Assembly: GCA_015075405.1 (NCBI GenBank)
Contig: JABTUK010000006.1
Location: 372,001-436,000 of the forward strand
DNA: 64,000 nucleotides
Direction: 5' to 3'
Source of the DNA: Anaerolineales bacterium
Lineage (GTDB): Bacteria; Chloroflexota; Anaerolineae; 4572-78; J111
Below are positions 17,430-25,469 of the stretch, in pieces (positions within the stretch are counted from its first letter, which is position 1; every line of letters begins with the position of its first letter). The notes under the pieces were generated by a model. The model did no database searches. It was given only the letters and a program-made list of their open reading frames with translations, and was not told where the DNA came from. A program made the position numbers and the translations under genes.

Positions 17430-18536
17430 CTACGTCCAATCCGCTGCTTGATCAGGAATAGTCAGGCGGACGGTGACGCCGCGGCCGGGTTTGCTGGTCA
17501 GGGTTAAGTCGCCGTCATAAAGGTGGGCCAGGGTGCGGGCAATGTACAGGCCCAGGCCCAGGCCGCCGCTCTCGCGGGTCATAGACATATCTACCTGGTA
17601 AAATTTATCAAAAACCTGCTGTTGGAGTTCCGGCTTGATGCCCTGGCCGTGATCTTTTATCTCGATCTCTGCGCCGGCCTGCCCGATGGACCGCACCGTA
17701 ACTTTTGGCCGGCTGCCGGGTGGGCTGAATTTGCCGGCGTTATCAAGCAAATGATGCAACATGTGATTGAGATGCTTGCGGTGGATATTGACCGTAGCCG
17801 TGGCGGGCATGTCCAGGTCAAAGGTCAGGTTGTCGCGCCGGTATTTGGCCTCGGTTTGCTTGACCATAGCCTTGACTGCTTGAACCAAATCAACCGTTTG
17901 ACGAAAAGGGCCGACTGCTTTATCCGAAATCTGGTTGATCAGCAGTAAATCCTCCATCAACCAGCGCAGTTCTCCGGCGCCGTTGCGGATAATTTCAATC
18001 ACCGGGTCGAATTGAGTGATATTTTCTTTATGGGCCAGCCGGGCCAGGATATCAGCGCCGTTCAACACTTTTGAGACCGGCGTCATCAACTCGTGGCTCA
18101 TATTTTCGGCCAGGTTGCTTTTGTAGGTTTCCAGGTCACGTCTGGCTTTCTCGCGCTGCACTTCACTCAGATGCAAGGTTGCTTTAACGCGAGCGATCAA
18201 CTCCGGCATCTCAAAGGGTTTGGTCAGGTAATCCACCCCACCGGCCTGAAACCCGGCCATTTTGTCTTTCAATGAAACACGGGCGGTTAAAAAAATGATG
18301 GGAATGCTGGTGGTATCGGGGTTTTGCTGCAAGGTGGAGGCCACATCAAGGCCGTTCATGCCGGGCATATCCACATCGAGCAGGATGATATCGGGCCTGG
18401 GTTCAGCCTGGGCAGCGGTGAGTCCATCAGGGCCGGTGGCAGCGGTGACAACCTGAAACCCTTCACGTCCCAACTCGAACCCCACCCATTTTTGCAGGGT
18501 TTCGTCATCGTCAATTACCAGAACTGTTCCCGCCAT
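17430..18536 (-). CDS. Response regulator-histidine kinase hybrid
   Basis: 368 residues. The N-terminal receiver domain has the phosphoacceptor Asp in IILLDVDMPGMNG (about residue 52) and Lys in FLTKPFEMPEL. A short coiled linker leads into a HisKA region with phosphorylatable His in NMSHELMTPVS (about 148), then a HATPase_c domain with GLGLGLYIARTLA and GRGVTVRLTIP. There is no membrane helix and no DNA-binding domain, so this is a soluble kinase whose input is phosphorylation of its own receiver. Partner proteins are not encoded nearby. Confidence 0.85.
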   Translation of the reverse strand: MAGTVLVIDDDETLQKWVGFELGREGFQVVTAATGPDGLTAAQAEPRPDIILLDVDMPGMNGLDVASTLQQNPDTTSIPIIFLTARVSLKDKMAGFQAGGVDYLTKPFEMPELIARVKATLHLSEVQREKARRDLETYKSNLAENMSHELMTPVSKVLNGADILARLAHKENITQFDPVIEIIRNGAGELRWLMEDLLLINQISDKAVGPFRQTVDLVQAVKAMVKQTEAKYRRDNLTFDLDMPATATVNIHRKHLNHMLHHLLDNAGKFSPPGSRPKVTVRSIGQAGAEIEIKDHGQGIKPELQQQVFDKFYQVDMSMTRESGGLGLGLYIARTLAHLYDGDLTLTSKPGRGVTVRLTIPDQAADWT

Positions 18537-18661
18537 GGCCTGCCGCTCTCCCAGGATGAACTTTTCATATTATTATATCGTCTTTGCCGGGATAGGTAAA
18601 ACGCGCTGAGCCAAAAGGCGTTGGGGCAGAGTAATTGTTTCTTGGGTCAACGTGTGATAGA

Positions 18662-19474
18662 CTACCCTATCACCTGCTTCAAAATCTGGGGGAAATCACT
18701 GAACATCCCGGTCACTCCGGCAGCAATCAGGCGTTCCATTTCGGCCGGGTCGTTGACCGTCCAGGGATTGACGCCAATTCCGGCCCGGCGCAGTGTTTGG
18801 ATGCGGCCCGGCTCGACGGCGGTATGGTGGGGGTGAAAAGCGTCAATTGTCAGATTGGCGGGCCAGGCTTCGCCTTTGTCCAGCAGCGCCGCCGCCGCGA
18901 TGGCCGGATGCAGGGCTTTGGCCTGCTGCATATAGGCGTGGACAAACGAGGAAAGTAGCACCTGCTCGCTCATCTCCAAGCTTTCGATGAGGCGGAGGAC
19001 GGCCTCAACGATGGGGAAATGGGTTAAGGGCGGAGTCAACGCCTTAATTTCGATGTTGACCTGCCAGTTGCGCTCGCGAGTCAGCAGCAGCGCGTCGCGC
19101 AGGGTGGGGATTGGCTCGCCGCGTAGGGCGGTTTGTTCAGCCGGGCTGACGGCTCCGGCGGCAATCGCGCCGAAAGGGTCGCTTTCGACAAACCAGGAAC
19201 CGGCATCGAGTTGGCTCACTTCAGCCAGGGTGAAGGTCGAAATAAGCCAGGGAGCGCGGTCGGGAAAAAGGAGCGGGGCGTTGGTCGTGCGGGCCAGCGA
19301 GTCGTCGTGCAGGAGCACCAGTTCGCCGTCGGCGGTCACGCTGACATCCAGCTCCCACATATCGGCCCCGATTGCTAACGCCTTCCGCGCTGCCGCCAGT
19401 GTGTTTTCCGGGGCCAGGCTCGATGCGCCGCGATGGGCGATACAAAGGGGCTTGGGGTTGAAGAGATTGAGCAT
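18662..19474 (-). CDS. Glycerophosphodiester phosphodiesterase
   Basis: 270 residues, GDPD family TIM barrel. IAHRGASSLAPENT (about residues 12-25) carries the catalytic His-Arg and Glu, DMWELDVSVTADGELVLLHD provides metal-binding Glu/Asp and the second His, and VNIEIKA the third acidic ligand. It hydrolyses glycerophosphodiesters to glycerol 3-phosphate and an alcohol. No signal peptide, so intracellular. Start chosen at ATG 19474 behind GGAG. Confidence 0.88.
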   Translation of the reverse strand: MLNLFNPKPLCIAHRGASSLAPENTLAAARKALAIGADMWELDVSVTADGELVLLHDDSLARTTNAPLLFPDRAPWLISTFTLAEVSQLDAGSWFVESDPFGAIAAGAVSPAEQTALRGEPIPTLRDALLLTRERNWQVNIEIKALTPPLTHFPIVEAVLRLIESLEMSEQVLLSSFVHAYMQQAKALHPAIAAAALLDKGEAWPANLTIDAFHPHHTAVEPGRIQTLRRAGIGVNPWTVNDPAEMERLIAAGVTGMFSDFPQILKQVIG

Positions 19475-19490
19475 AAGGTTCTCCGAAAAG

Positions 19491-19505
19491 AGAGATTGGA
19501 GATTA
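19491..19505. repeat. Short word array AGAGATTGGAGATTA
   Basis: Single-arm copy of the GGAGATTAGAGATT word in the 98-bp gap between the divergent GDPD and nitroreductase genes. Confidence 0.5.
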
Positions 19506-19572
19506 CTGAGCGTTGTCTCTAATCATCTACAAAAGACAAATTGGGACAATAGTTTCAAATTTGGAGGTTGCA

Positions 19573-20238
19573 GTGCCCCAAACAATGATGCCGTTGGATC
19601 AATATCGGGAATATCCTATTGAAACTATGAAGCAGCGCGCCGCCGATTTTTACGCCGATATGCGCCGGCGGCGGACGGTGCGCGATTTTTCGGACCGGCC
19701 TGTGCCGCGTGAAGTCATCGAACATTGTTTGTTGGCGGCAGGAACCGCGCCCAGTGGGGCAAATTTGCAACCCTGGCACTTTGTGGTGGTTAGCGATCCG
19801 GCGGTCAAGCGGCAAATTCGGGCGGCGGCGGAGGCCGAGGAACGGGAGTTTTACCACAACCGCGCCCCGGAGGAGTGGCTGGAGGCGCTGGCCCCTCTGG
19901 GCACGGACGAACACAAACCCTTTCTGGAGACTGCTCCGTACCTCATCGTTATCTTTGCCCAAAATTACGGCCTGGGGGCGGATGGCCGCAAAATCAAGCA
20001 TTATTATGTGAGCGAGTCGGTGGGGATTGCGACGGGCATGTTGATTACGGCGGTTCACCAGGCCGGGCTGGTCTCGTTGACCCACACCCCCAGCCCCATG
20101 AACTTCCTGGGCGAAATCCTCCAACGTCCCCCTAACGAACGCGCCTTTCTTATCCTGGTCGTCGGTTATCCCGCGGAAGATGCCAAAGTTCCGGTTATCG
20201 CCAAAAAATCGTTAGACGAGTTTGCTACTTTTATCTAA
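19573..20238 (+). CDS. Nitroreductase family flavoprotein
   Basis: 221 residues from GTG 19573, which follows TTGGAGG with 5-bp spacing; the frame is open further upstream but a start there has no ribosome site. FMN-binding Arg cluster RRRRTVRDFSDRPVP (about residues 31-45), AAGTAPSGANLQPWHFVVV, and the C-terminal GYPAEDAKVPVI are typical of the BluB/iodotyrosine deiodinase-like branch of nitroreductases. It is an NAD(P)H-dependent FMN reductase of unknown substrate. BluB would also need a cobalamin context, which is absent here. Confidence 0.8.
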   Translation: MPQTMMPLDQYREYPIETMKQRAADFYADMRRRRTVRDFSDRPVPREVIEHCLLAAGTAPSGANLQPWHFVVVSDPAVKRQIRAAAEAEEREFYHNRAPEEWLEALAPLGTDEHKPFLETAPYLIVIFAQNYGLGADGRKIKHYYVSESVGIATGMLITAVHQAGLVSLTHTPSPMNFLGEILQRPPNERAFLILVVGYPAEDAKVPVIAKKSLDEFATFI

Positions 20239-20261
20239 CCAATTGTTTAGGACCACCTATA

Positions 20262-21071
20262 CTAACTTTTTGTCCACTGCTCCACTAATTCCACCAGCCC
20301 GCTGAAAGTAGCATCGGGATAGATGCGTTTGAGCTGGCTGGAGGCTTCATTATCAATGCCGGTGGTGACCAGGATAGTTTTAACCCCAGCTCGCTGCCCG
20401 CCCAGGATGTCCGTTTCCAGCCGGTCGCCCAGCATGGCGGTCTGGCTTGGATCGCGGCCCATTTTCTCTACCGCAATATCAAACATCAACCGCTCGGGCT
20501 TGCCTATTGTCACAGGATTAACGCCAGTGGCCGCCTGGATCGCCGCCAGAATAGAGCCGGCGCCGGGCCAGGGGCCTTCTTGGGCGGGAAAGGTGACATC
20601 GCCGTTGGTGCCGACAAAGCGCGCCCCCCGGTGAATATGAAGGACGGCATACTTGAGTTTGTCATAGGTCAGGGTGAAATCTACTCCAGCGACCACCACC
20701 TCGGCCGGCTGGCTGAGATCATAGACCAGCTCAAAACCGGCCTGCTGCATTGCTTCCAGGATGCCTTCCTGGCCTACCGCAAAAACCCGCGTCCCCGCTG
20801 GATAGTGGTGTTTGAGATAGGCGGCTGTCGCCAGGGGCGAGGTTAAAACATGTTCCGGGCTGATGGTCACGCCAAAGCGAGCCAGCTTGTCCACATATTG
20901 GCCGGGGGTTTTGCTGGCGTTGTTGGTGGCCAGGATAAACGGGATGGAGCGGCGGTCCAAAAAGTCAAAGAAAGGGATGAGGCCGGGCAGGGGGGTGTTG
21001 TCCAGCCACAGCACACCATCCATGTCAATAATTAAAGCTTGAATATCGTGGAGTTGAAAAGTTTCGTTCAT
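20262..21071 (-). CDS. HAD-superfamily sugar phosphatase (NagD type)
   Basis: 269 residues. HAD motif I LIIDMDGVLWLDN (about 14-26), motif II FILATNNASKTPGQY, and motif IV MLGDRLETDILGGQRAG with the two metal-binding Asp; the C2 cap lies between. The family dephosphorylates small sugar or nucleotide phosphates such as p-nitrophenylphosphate or UMP. It overlaps the upstream small membrane protein gene by 4 bp, so they are co-translated. Confidence 0.83.
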   Translation of the reverse strand: MNETFQLHDIQALIIDMDGVLWLDNTPLPGLIPFFDFLDRRSIPFILATNNASKTPGQYVDKLARFGVTISPEHVLTSPLATAAYLKHHYPAGTRVFAVGQEGILEAMQQAGFELVYDLSQPAEVVVAGVDFTLTYDKLKYAVLHIHRGARFVGTNGDVTFPAQEGPWPGAGSILAAIQAATGVNPVTIGKPERLMFDIAVEKMGRDPSQTAMLGDRLETDILGGQRAGVKTILVTTGIDNEASSQLKRIYPDATFSGLVELVEQWTKS

Positions 21072-21454
21072 TTGCTTAAATAGATGAGGGCAGAGATAAA
21101 GCGAACCAGGCTCAAACTCGCCAGGGCCGCGCCGAGCGCCAGTCCGCCGGTCAATAAAATGTAAGGCACGGCGTAGACCGCGCCAAAAAACACATAACCG
21201 CAGTTGAGCAGCAACACCAGATATCTGGCTTTAGGGTTGGGGCTGGCGGCAATCCGGCGCATGCCGATAATCATCACCGGAATTTCCGACACAGAGAAGA
21301 CCAGCAGAAACAGAAAAATGGCCCAACCATACATTGAACCGGTAACAAGAACCGGAATCCACTCCCACCTCATCACGGCAAAGCAGAGCGCCGTGAGCAC
21401 CAGGGCGGCGATCAAGCCAATTAAGCCGGTCAGAATGAGGCTATTGCGGCTCAT
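21068..21454 (-). CDS. Small four-helix membrane protein
   Basis: 128 residues with four hydrophobic segments (about 7-29, 33-55, 72-95, 98-123) and few charged loops. No family recognised. It lies between a two-helix membrane protein (overlap 14 bp) and the HAD gene (overlap 4 bp), so the three form an operon. Confidence 0.6.
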   Translation of the reverse strand: MSRNSLILTGLIGLIAALVLTALCFAVMRWEWIPVLVTGSMYGWAIFLFLLVFSVSEIPVMIIGMRRIAASPNPKARYLVLLLNCGYVFFGAVYAVPYILLTGGLALGAALASLSLVRFISALIYLSK

Positions 21455-21728
21455 CCGTTTCGGCGCTGGCAGCGGTTTCAGCCTGGCTCACATCGTTTTC
21501 GACTTCTACGGCGGCGGTGGCAATGGCCCAGCTCACCAGACCCCAGGTGACGCCGGAGATCAGGCTGCCCACCCCCAGCGACCAGGCTGTGACCGGTGTA
21601 GTTGGGTCTCGAAAGATGCCCACAATCGTTAAGATAATCCCCAGCGCGGCGAACACCAGCCCCACTTTGAGCGGGCCATCCAGCCGCTGCCACCAATTTT
21701 TAGGTTTGTTGATGTCGGTGTTGAGCAT
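21441..21728 (-). CDS. Small two-helix membrane protein
   Basis: 95 residues. Basic/aromatic start (NKPKNWWQRLDGPLK), hydrophobic helices at about 23-40 and 50-78, and an acidic C-terminal tail. No family recognised. First gene of the three-gene operon with the four-helix membrane protein and the HAD phosphatase. Confidence 0.55.
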   Translation of the reverse strand: MLNTDINKPKNWWQRLDGPLKVGLVFAALGIILTIVGIFRDPTTPVTAWSLGVGSLISGVTWGLVSWAIATAAVEVENDVSQAETAASAETDEPQ

Positions 21729-21747
21729 ACCGAACTCCTGGAAGAAA

Positions 21748-21836
21748 GTAGTCAGATGCCAGTAGTCAGTAGCCAGTAGTCAGAAGAAATCTGATTACTG
21801 ATAACTGATAACTGATTACTGCTAACTGTTCACTGA
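21748..21836. repeat. Word hairpin, CAGTAGTCAGTAG family
   Basis: Left arm 21748-21785 is variants of CCAGTAGTCAGTAGCCAGTA; right arm 21790-21836 is variants of CTGATTACTGATAACTGATA. It lies upstream of the small membrane protein operon. Confidence 0.8.
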
Positions 21837-21923
21837 AAGTGACTCGATTTTAGCAGAAGTGTGGAAAGACGCAATTTATGACCCTGAGGGGTACACCACA
21901 GAAATGAAAGGAACAAAAAAGGG

Positions 21924-22763
21924 TTATGCTTCCATCATTTTCTTCAACGCCGCCAGCAGTCCTGGGATAGTATACTCTTCTGCCACCGCGCTGACCGGCA
22001 CGCCCAATTCCTGGGCAGTAGCAGCGGTGATCGGGCCAATACAGACCACCCGGCTGTGAGACAGCACTTCCGCCGGAGGGAGTCCCCCTAGACAATTGAC
22101 ATAGCCCTGCACGGTTGAGGAGCTGGTGAAGGTGACAATATCGGCGGCGGGAGGCGGGTCGCCGCCGGAGACAGGGACGGTGCGATACGAAGCAATTTCG
22201 TCCACCTGCGCGCCTCGGTCTACCAGCCCCTTAGTCAGGGCGCGGCGGGCGATATCGGCGCGAGCCAGTAAAAACCGCTGCCCGGCCACTGACCCCCACT
22301 CGTCAAAAGCGGCCAGGATACCTTCGGCGGTGTAAATTTCTGGTACCAGATCGGGAATGATACTGCGTTCGCGCAGGGCGGCGGTGGTCGCCGGGCCAAT
22401 CGCCGCAATTTTTACCCCGGCCAGGGCGCGGGCGTCGCGGCCGGCCACCGCCAGCCGGTCCCAAAAGGCAGCTACGCCGTTGGTGCTGGTCAACACCAGC
22501 CAATCGTAGTAGGGCTGTGGCGGGGAGGCGGAGAGGCGGGGAGGCGGGGAGGCGAGAAGTTGGCTTGTTCCTGCGGTGATGCGCCGGATGGCCTCATCGA
22601 GCGGGCCGGTGTCTTCGATGGGTACAATTTCGATGGTGGGGAAGGCGATAGGTTCAGCGCCCAGGGCGCGGAGAACGGCCATAAACTCAGCCGATTGGTG
22701 AGCCGGCCGTGTGACCAGCACCCGCTGGCCGGCCAAAGGAGTAGAGTTGTCTTGATTTGACAT
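21924..22763 (-). CDS. hemD: Uroporphyrinogen-III synthase
   Basis: 279 residues, HemD fold. VLVTRPAHQSAEF (16-28) and the middle YDWLVLTSTNGVAAFWDRL (about 86-104) fit the family, as does IVTFTSSSTVQGYV in the second domain. It cyclises hydroxymethylbilane to uroporphyrinogen III with D-ring inversion and directly follows hemC in transcription. Residues about 69-84 (LLASPPPRLSASPPQP) are an unusual Pro/Ser insertion encoded by a tandem GGGGAGGCGG word array at 22520-22558, just before a conserved strand. Confidence 0.88.
   Translation of the reverse strand: MSNQDNSTPLAGQRVLVTRPAHQSAEFMAVLRALGAEPIAFPTIEIVPIEDTGPLDEAIRRITAGTSQLLASPPPRLSASPPQPYYDWLVLTSTNGVAAFWDRLAVAGRDARALAGVKIAAIGPATTAALRERSIIPDLVPEIYTAEGILAAFDEWGSVAGQRFLLARADIARRALTKGLVDRGAQVDEIASYRTVPVSGGDPPPAADIVTFTSSSTVQGYVNCLGGLPPAEVLSHSRVVCIGPITAATAQELGVPVSAVAEEYTIPGLLAALKKMMEA
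22520..22558. repeat. Word array GGGGAGGCGG inside hemD
   Basis: Four to five variants of GGGGAGGCGGAGAGGC in tandem, in frame within hemD. It resembles the intergenic word arrays but has only one arm and keeps the reading frame open. Confidence 0.65.
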
Positions 22764-22778
22764 AGCTGTTGGTTTCTA

Positions 22779-22846
22779 ATGGTGAATGGTGAATAATGAA
22801 TTGTTAACGAGAAAAGACAATTACAATCGCTCATCATTCATAATTG
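22779..22846. repeat. Word hairpin, GGTGAATGGTGAATAATGAATTG
   Basis: Left arm 22779-22804 and right arm about 22818-22846 (ACAATTACAATCGCTCATCA and on) between hemC and hemD. Same word family as 8792-8876 and 51109-51296; complementarity is looser here. Confidence 0.6.
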
Positions 22847-23767
22847 CAGTAATTCTTTGGCCCCTTGAGCCAGGGCTTCGGCGGCGAGTTGGCGGCCCAA
22901 ATCCTGGGCTGATTCGACTGGAGCGCTGCCGCTGACCCGAATGACGCGGCGACCATCGGGCTGGGCGACCAGCGCTTGCAGTTCCACCTGACCTTCTGTA
23001 ACTGTGCCCAGAGCCGCCACCGGCAAGGCACAGCCGCCGCCCAAACCGGCCAGAAAAGTCCGTTCGGCGGTAACGGCAGCGCGGGTCGGGGAGTGTTCCA
23101 GGGCTTGCAAATACCGGCGGGTGTTGGAGTCGTCGGCGCGGGACTGTACGGCCAGTGCGCCTTGACCGGGAGCGGGCAGCATTACAGTGTGGGGAAGCGG
23201 GTAAGCGTGTTCCAAAGTGGTGTGTCCCAGGCGATGCAGCCCCGCCTGCGCCAGCAAAATGGCCGTGTAGCCATAGCCGGGGTCATCCAATTTGCGCAAA
23301 CGGGTGTCTACGTTGCCACGAATATCTTTGATGATAAGGTCAGGGCGCAGAGCCAAAATTTGGGCGGCCCGGCGCAGGCTGCTGGTGCCGACAACGGTAT
23401 GTTCCGGTAAATCTTCCAGCCGCGCCGCCTGGCGCGAAATCAGCATATCCTGGGTTCCGGCCCGCTTGGGCACAGCAGCGACGGTCAGGCCGGGACTATC
23501 CTCGACCGGCAAATCTTTGAGACTGTGTACGGCCAGGTCAATCCGACCTTCGCGTAGGGCAGCTTCCAACTCGGCGGTGAACAGTCCCTTGCCGCCGATG
23601 GCCGGTAGCGGGTCGTGCCGGTTGAGGTCACCCTGGGTATCCATAAATACAATCTCGACTGTCAGCTCAGCCCAGGCGGCCAACAGCATATCGCGGACCA
23701 TGTTGGTTTGGGTTTGGGCCAGCAGCGAGCGCCGTGAGCCGATGGTGAGAATCTTTTTGGTGGTCAT
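22838..23767 (-). CDS. hemC: Hydroxymethylbilane synthase (porphobilinogen deaminase)
   Basis: 309 residues from ATG 23767; the reading frame is open a further 26 codons but that part is encoded by a word-repeat arm. TIGSRRSLLAQTQTNMV opens the fold. DTQGD and GGKGLFTAELEAAL follow, SLKDLPV lies in the active site, and the dipyrromethane cofactor Cys is in LAGLGGGCALPV (about residue 239). It polymerises four porphobilinogens. The C-terminus overlaps the edge of the hairpin before hemD. Confidence 0.92.
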   Translation of the reverse strand: MTTKKILTIGSRRSLLAQTQTNMVRDMLLAAWAELTVEIVFMDTQGDLNRHDPLPAIGGKGLFTAELEAALREGRIDLAVHSLKDLPVEDSPGLTVAAVPKRAGTQDMLISRQAARLEDLPEHTVVGTSSLRRAAQILALRPDLIIKDIRGNVDTRLRKLDDPGYGYTAILLAQAGLHRLGHTTLEHAYPLPHTVMLPAPGQGALAVQSRADDSNTRRYLQALEHSPTRAAVTAERTFLAGLGGGCALPVAALGTVTEGQVELQALVAQPDGRRVIRVSGSAPVESAQDLGRQLAAEALAQGAKELLQL

Positions 23768-23776
23768 CAGTAATTT

Positions 23777-23813
23777 GTGGCGTAAAGCGTGGAGCGTGAA
23801 GCGTAGGGCGTAG
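23777..23813. repeat. Word array, right-hand arm of the four-helix gene unit
   Basis: GGCGTAAAGCGTGGAGCGTG and further variants of GCGTGGA/GCGTAG. Bases 23788-23813 match the reverse complement of 24265-24290 at 22 of 26 positions, so the two arrays are the arms of one large hairpin with the 23870-24268 gene in the loop. Confidence 0.75.
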
Positions 23814-23869
23814 TATATAGAAAGTAAATATGCTCCAAACTTCACGTCGGAACAGTCAGAGTTTTCGAT

Positions 23870-24268
23870 TTACTTGCACCAACTTTCGGCATTGGTCATC
23901 ATTTTGCTTAACATGCGACAAATGTGGTCGTAATTGTCAGATAGTTGCATCTGGTCTGTATTTGAGATGTAACCACAGCGGAGGGCAAAATCTAACCATA
24001 CTTCAGTCTCGGCTGCCTCGGTATCTGTATCACTCAATTTACTGACAAAGTGAGCTGGATAACGCCGTTTTCGCCAGGCTTCAGCGATATTTCCACAAAC
24101 CGACCGAGAAGACCGACGAATTTGATCAATCAAGGCATATTTCTCCTCAGACGGCCATTTTTTGGAAAGCTCATAAATGCGCATGGCAGATTCAAAGGCT
24201 AGTTGATAACCCTTAAGCTCTTTATAATTTTGGGCAAGCTCTGCTTTCGTATTCACTTTTCCTTCCAC
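23870..24268 (-). CDS. Four-helix-bundle protein (23S rRNA intervening-sequence protein type)
   Basis: 132 residues. The motif KGYQLAFESAMRIYELSKKW, then DQIRRSSRSVCGNIAEAW and ETEVWLDFALRCGYIS, is the four-helix IVS-protein family, whose members are encoded inside rRNA intervening sequences and are related in fold to Avd of diversity-generating retroelements. GTG 24268 or GTG 24256 (the latter behind GGAAGGAAAA) are both possible starts. The gene is flanked by inverted word arrays (23788-23813 and 24265-24290), so its transcript could fold into a giant hairpin with the gene in the loop. The molecular function is unknown; an RNA- or DNA-binding oligomer is likely from the basic surface. Confidence 0.85.
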   Translation of the reverse strand: MEGKVNTKAELAQNYKELKGYQLAFESAMRIYELSKKWPSEEKYALIDQIRRSSRSVCGNIAEAWRKRRYPAHFVSKLSDTDTEAAETEVWLDFALRCGYISNTDQMQLSDNYDHICRMLSKMMTNAESWCK

Positions 24269-24290
24269 GCTCTACGCCTTACGCTCCACG
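24265..24290. repeat. Word array, left-hand arm of the four-helix gene unit
   Basis: CCACGCTCTACGCCTTACGC and on, overlapping the start codon region of the four-helix gene on the minus strand and pairing with 23788-23813. Confidence 0.75.
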
Positions 24291-24293
24291 TAA

Positions 24294-25280
24294 CTACTTT
24301 AGCAGGTCTGCTACCACTGCCTTCTCATCCCGCAGTTCTTGCAGGGTGGCGGCAAATTTACCTTTGGCCCAGTCGCTCATGGGCAAGCCTTGAACGATGC
24401 TGTAGCCGCCCTGGCCGTCGCTGGTGATGGGGAAAGAGAAGATCAGCCCCTCGTCCACACCGTAGCTGCCATCCGAGGGCACGGCGCAGGAGAACCAGTG
24501 GCCGGCGGGCGTCTTTTTGACCATATTCTGGACGTGATTCAGGGCCGCATTGGCCGCCGAAGCCGCCGAAGACGCGCCCCGCGCTTCGATGACCGCCGCC
24601 CCGCGCTTTTGCACGGTCGTGACAAAGCTATTTTTGAGCCAGTCGTGGTCGGTGATAACCTCGTAGACTGGCTTACCGTTGATTTTGGCGTTTTCGGCGT
24701 CGGGGTACTGGCTGGGGCTGTGATTGCCCCAAATGGTCACATTGCTCACCTCGTTGACCGTCACGCCGGCTTTTTTAGCCAGTTGAATGACCGCCCGGTT
24801 GTGATCGAGTTGGGTCATAGCGGCAAATCGCTCGGCCGGCACCCCGGCGGCATTGTTGGCCGCAATCAGGCAGTTGGTATTGGCCGGGTTGCCGACTACC
24901 AGCACCCGCAGATCGCTGGCAGCGCGGGCAGCCAATGCCCGACCCTGACCCACAAAAATAGGGCCGTTATCGCGGATCAGGTCGCTGCGTTCCATACCCT
25001 TGCCGCGCGGTTTAGAGCCAACCAGCAAGGCCCAATTGACTCCTTCAAAGGCCACGTTGGCGTCATCGGTAATCGTCACGCTGTCGAGCAGGGGGAAAGC
25101 GCAGTCGTCTAATTCCATCACCACCCCTTCCAGGGCTTTCAAAACCGGGGTTACTTCTAACAGGCGCAAGGCCACCCGTGTATCGTGTCCAAAAATCTCG
25201 CCGGAAGCCAGGCGAAAAAGCATGGCATAACCAATTTGGCCGGCAGCGCCCGTTACCGCAACATTGACAAGTTTGCTCAT
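24294..25280 (-). CDS. mdh: Malate dehydrogenase (NAD)
   Basis: 328 residues from ATG 25280 behind GGAG. VAVTGAAGQIGYAMLFRLASG (residues 8-28) is the NAD site of the cytosolic-type malate dehydrogenases; LVGSKPRGKGMERSDL carries substrate Arg residues and VTIWGNHSPSQYPD the catalytic His. It interconverts malate and oxaloacetate. The stop lies 3 bp before a word array; upstream (25310-25350) a small ACGTGA/TCACGT hairpin lies before the start. Confidence 0.92.
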   Translation of the reverse strand: MSKLVNVAVTGAAGQIGYAMLFRLASGEIFGHDTRVALRLLEVTPVLKALEGVVMELDDCAFPLLDSVTITDDANVAFEGVNWALLVGSKPRGKGMERSDLIRDNGPIFVGQGRALAARAASDLRVLVVGNPANTNCLIAANNAAGVPAERFAAMTQLDHNRAVIQLAKKAGVTVNEVSNVTIWGNHSPSQYPDAENAKINGKPVYEVITDHDWLKNSFVTTVQKRGAAVIEARGASSAASAANAALNHVQNMVKKTPAGHWFSCAVPSDGSYGVDEGLIFSFPITSDGQGGYSIVQGLPMSDWAKGKFAATLQELRDEKAVVADLLK

Positions 25281-25469
25281 GAGGTTTCTCCTTAATATAC
25301 AATAGGGATAGATAGGTGAAACGTGAAAATAATCACGTTTCCGCTTCATCATTACGCCGGAATGTTACCCCAAACCTCGGATTTTTGAAAATGGAGAGGA
25401 AGAGTCTTTAAGGAATTAGGGCTTTCTGCGCCACCAGACAAGGTTGGCAGGGTTCGTCATCGCCGTAAA

